DNA from: JAHFLF01 sp964560145
Lineage (GTDB): Bacteria > Patescibacteriota > Minisyncoccia > UBA6257 > 1-14-0-10-44-23
Length of the DNA stretch: 14,867 nt
Assembly: GCA_964560145.1 (NCBI GenBank)
Contig: CAZLKS010000017.1
Coordinates: 1 to 14,867 of the forward strand
Reading direction: 5' to 3'
The position numbers were made by a program, and so were the translations under genes. Below, piece by piece: positions 13,524 through 14,867 of the stretch (position 1 is its first letter; the number at the start of each line of letters is the position of its first letter). The notes beneath the pieces were generated by a model, which saw only the letters and a program-made list of their open reading frames with translations, made no database searches and was not told the origin of the DNA.

Positions 13524-13790
13524 ATGGAAGAAGTTCAAGCTGTAGCTGCCGTCGCCACCTCTGCCAACATTGATGTCGTTAAGACAATCACTGTTGCTGC
13601 TATGATGGCTATGGGTACGCTCGTTCCGGCTTTTGCTATCGGTTGGATTGGTACGACTGCCCTGAAGGCAATCGGCCGCAACCCTGAAGCTGGCAGCAAG
13701 ATTCAGACTCCGATGATCTTGGCAATCGCTTTTGCTGAGGCTATCGCCGTCTACTCTCTTGTCGTCGCCCTTATCATCAAGTTCGTTTAG
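13524..13790 (+). CDS. atpE: F1Fo ATP synthase subunit c
   Basis: An 88-residue hairpin of two transmembrane helices that forms the rotor ring. The polar loop is AIGRNPEAGSKIQ (residues 49-61), with the R-N/Q-P motif that contacts gamma/epsilon. The ion-binding carboxylate is E72 in helix 2 (AIAFAEAIAVYSLV). Na+-binding rings carry a Gln in helix 1 and a Ser/Thr next to the Glu; here those places are I39 and A73, so proton coupling is expected. The GxGxGxG packing motif of helix 1 is mostly replaced (VPAFAIGWIG). The ATG at 13524 is chosen because a longer frame from 13491 adds an unconserved lead and would cross the -10 box. Codon use is richer in C than in neighbours, as in highly expressed genes. 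Confidence 0.95.
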   Translation: MEEVQAVAAVATSANIDVVKTITVAAMMAMGTLVPAFAIGWIGTTALKAIGRNPEAGSKIQTPMILAIAFAEAIAVYSLVVALIIKFV

Positions 13791-13796
13791 TTCTCA

Positions 13797-13886
13797 AAAT
13801 TTTGGCGAGGCGCTTTGTTGGCCTTCGCTCGAAGTACACTCCGTTGTACTCCTTCGCTTGTCCGCCTAGCGCCTCATCCAAAATTT
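13797..13886. repeat. Large 90-nt inverted repeat between atpE and atpF
   Basis: The outer arms AAATTTTGG (13797-13805) and CCAAAATTT (13878-13886) are exact complements. Inside them GAGGCGC (13807-13813) pairs with GCGCCTC (13869-13875). The 55-nt centre has its own hairpin: AGTACA (13832-13837), a CTCCGT loop, and TGTACT (13844-13849), flanked by CGA/TTCG repeats. It starts 7 nt after the atpE stop. No T-run follows, so it is more likely an attenuator, processing or mRNA-stability element, or a small inserted repeat, than a full terminator. Confidence 0.75.
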
Positions 13887-13912
13887 CGGAACTAATGAGG
13901 AGGCCATTCGAT

Positions 13913-13944
13913 TTCGTAGTTTCGTAATTAATTCGTATTTCGTA
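13913..13944 (-). repeat. TACGAA repeat, inverted, before atpF
   Basis: TTCGTA (the reverse complement of TACGAA) occurs at 13913, 13921, 13932 and 13939. Positions 13932-13946 are the exact reverse complement of 3599-3613. The block ends 10 nt before the atpF ATG. Confidence 0.7.
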
Positions 13945-13954
13945 GCCACAATTC

Positions 13955-14458
13955 ATGGAACAGTTCGTACATCAGTTCGGCATAGACTGGAAAATGATGC
14001 TTGCACAGCTCATAAACTTTGCAGTCGTTTTTTTCGTTCTCAAAAAGTTTGCCTATAAGCCAATTTTAAATCTGCTCGATGCTCGTAAAAAGAAAATCGA
14101 AGATGGTCTCGCTTTTGCTGAAAAGGCGAAAAGCGAATTGGCGAGTATTGAGGTAATTAAAACCGAAGAAATTACTAAAGCGAAGAAGGAGGGCGTTGAG
14201 ATTATTAAGGCGAGCGAGGTTTCAGCTACGAAGGTTCGCGACGAAATCGTTGCTGGCGGCGAAGTTGAAAAACAGAAACTGGTTGCAACTGGCAAAGCGT
14301 TAATTGCGGAGCAAAAGAATAGAATGGAAAAGGATGTGTACTCACAGGCCATTTCGATCGTTGAGGTCGCTCTCGGCAAGGTGCTAGGTAAAACTGAATT
14401 TAAGAGTGAAGAGAAGCAGCTCATCTCTCAAGCCATCTCCGAAATCAAAGTTTCCTAG
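13955..14458 (+). CDS. atpF: F1Fo ATP synthase subunit b
   Basis: A 167-residue stator subunit. A short N-terminal lead with FGIDWKMMLAQLINFAVVF is followed by one transmembrane helix (about residues 14-32), then KKFAYKPILNLLDARKKKIEDGL, the conserved join to the long charged helix. Residues about 45-150 are rich in Ala, Glu and Lys, consistent with the b-subunit dimer coiled coil that links Fo to the delta subunit. There is a single b gene here, with no b' copy. No Shine-Dalgarno lies before the ATG; a GAGGAGG at 13897-13903 is more than 50 nt away and cannot serve it directly. The start is fixed by the conserved N-terminal lead. Confidence 0.95.
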   Translation: MEQFVHQFGIDWKMMLAQLINFAVVFFVLKKFAYKPILNLLDARKKKIEDGLAFAEKAKSELASIEVIKTEEITKAKKEGVEIIKASEVSATKVRDEIVAGGEVEKQKLVATGKALIAEQKNRMEKDVYSQAISIVEVALGKVLGKTEFKSEEKQLISQAISEIKVS

Positions 14459-14473
14459 TTTCTGTCCTTCTCG

Positions 14474-14502
14474 CTACCAACTACCACCCATAAACTACCA
14501 AC
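14474..14502 (+). repeat. CTACCA short-period repeat before atpH
   Basis: CTACCA occurs at 14474, 14481 and 14495, with spacings of 7 and 14, a 7-bp register. It occupies the gap between atpF and atpH, in the same position relative to a start codon as the TACGAA blocks. Confidence 0.5.
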
Positions 14503-14510
14503 TTATTCCG

Positions 14511-14867
14511 ATGTCTAGATACACCCCAAAACAATACGCATCTGCACTGTTTGAATCCCTTTCTGAGAGGGGCAGTAATTCTGATGCGGTAATCAAGGGG
14601 TTCGTAAAAATGCTCGTCAGTAACTATGACCGAGCGCTGTTGCCAAAGATTTTGATGCAGTTTAAGAAACTCGAGCGGACCAAGGCGGGACGACACGAGG
14701 TGGTTTTGACCTCTGCTCGGCCACTTGAAAAGAGTGTGATTGCGGATGTGAAGAAAAAGGTCGGCGAGAACAGCGGAATAACCGAAGTGGTTGATCCAAA
14801 AGTTCTTGGTGGTGTACGCATCTTGATTAACGATGAGGTCGTTATTGACGGTACGCTGAAGTCGCGT
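14511..14867 (+). CDS. atpH: F1Fo ATP synthase subunit delta, 3' end cut by the window
   Basis: An open frame of 119 codons from the ATG at 14511 that runs off the right edge without a stop. It begins MSRYTPKQYASALFES, the family's usual YAxAL start, followed by a helical N-terminal domain that would bind the top of the F1 alpha subunits. Near the visible end VVDPKVLGGVRILINDEVVID then GTLKSR match the conserved C-terminal motif (GG...I.D...DGSL..RL), so only some tens of residues are missing. It follows atpF by 52 nt, in the normal order b-delta, and the alpha subunit gene would be expected next outside the window. No Shine-Dalgarno is visible before the start. Confidence 0.93.
   Translation, partial: MSRYTPKQYASALFESLSERGSNSDAVIKGFVKMLVSNYDRALLPKILMQFKKLERTKAGRHEVVLTSARPLEKSVIADVKKKVGENSGITEVVDPKVLGGVRILINDEVVIDGTLKSR

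Noticed and set aside
13897..13903. GAGGAGG as the atpF ribosome binding site
   Set aside because: It lies more than 50 nt before the ATG at 13955, too far for direct use.

Overview
The window reads as ordinary chromosomal sequence from a member of the Candidate Phyla Radiation (Patescibacteria), most likely the Parcubacteria group. This is an inference from gene families and gene style: short genes packed on one strand, a DUF1653 protein, a short TspO homologue, an orphan family in archaea/CPR style, a bactofilin-like membrane protein, almost no Shine-Dalgarno sequences, and intergenic short repeats. TAA, TAG and TGA all act as stops (for example TGA at 3592-3594 and 9976-9978), so this is the standard bacterial code and not the TGA=Gly code of Gracilibacteria. 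All convincing genes are on the + strand. A run of exactly 100 N (10105-10204) marks a scaffold gap.

Layout. Positions 1-3594 hold small or accessory genes: a two-helix membrane protein (cut by the window edge), DUF1653, TspO/MBR, a four-helix membrane protein, a nucleotidyltransferase-fold protein, an endonuclease/exonuclease/phosphatase-family enzyme, a HAM1/ITPA-type nucleotide pyrophosphatase, a possible 16-residue peptide, and an orphan conserved family. Positions 3635-6379 hold riboflavin synthase, lumazine synthase, a HAD phosphatase whose start overlaps the lumazine synthase stop, and a cardiolipin-synthase-like phospholipase D. Positions 6398-9408 hold a NAD-type malic enzyme and glucosamine-6-phosphate synthase. 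Positions 9409-10226 are a repeat region: a tiny GIY-YIG endonuclease gene sits between two copies of an exact 39-bp palindrome-bearing repeat, each followed by a degenerate array of ~17 bp; the second array runs into the N gap. Positions 10227-12377 hold a YvcK/CofD-like protein and a secreted bactofilin-like protein with a membrane anchor. From 12433 to the end is the start of the F1Fo ATP synthase operon (a, c, b, and a delta subunit cut by the window end).

How it works together. The conserved core covers the last two steps of riboflavin synthesis with a possible companion phosphatase, membrane lipid synthesis, C3/C4 carbon metabolism, amino-sugar supply for the envelope, and ATP synthesis or hydrolysis. 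The c subunit carries the carboxylate but not the Na+ signature, so proton coupling is expected.

The most notable non-gene signals are (i) the GIY-YIG gene embedded in its own palindromic and tandem repeats, (ii) several -10-like boxes lying only 6-10 nt before start codons, as expected for leaderless or near-leaderless mRNAs, (iii) a large 90-nt inverted repeat between the c and b subunit genes, and (iv) TACGAA- and CTACCA-type short-period repeats directly before start codons. I see no CRISPR array, rRNA, tRNA, prophage or defence island, and no strong case for a wholly new multi-gene system.
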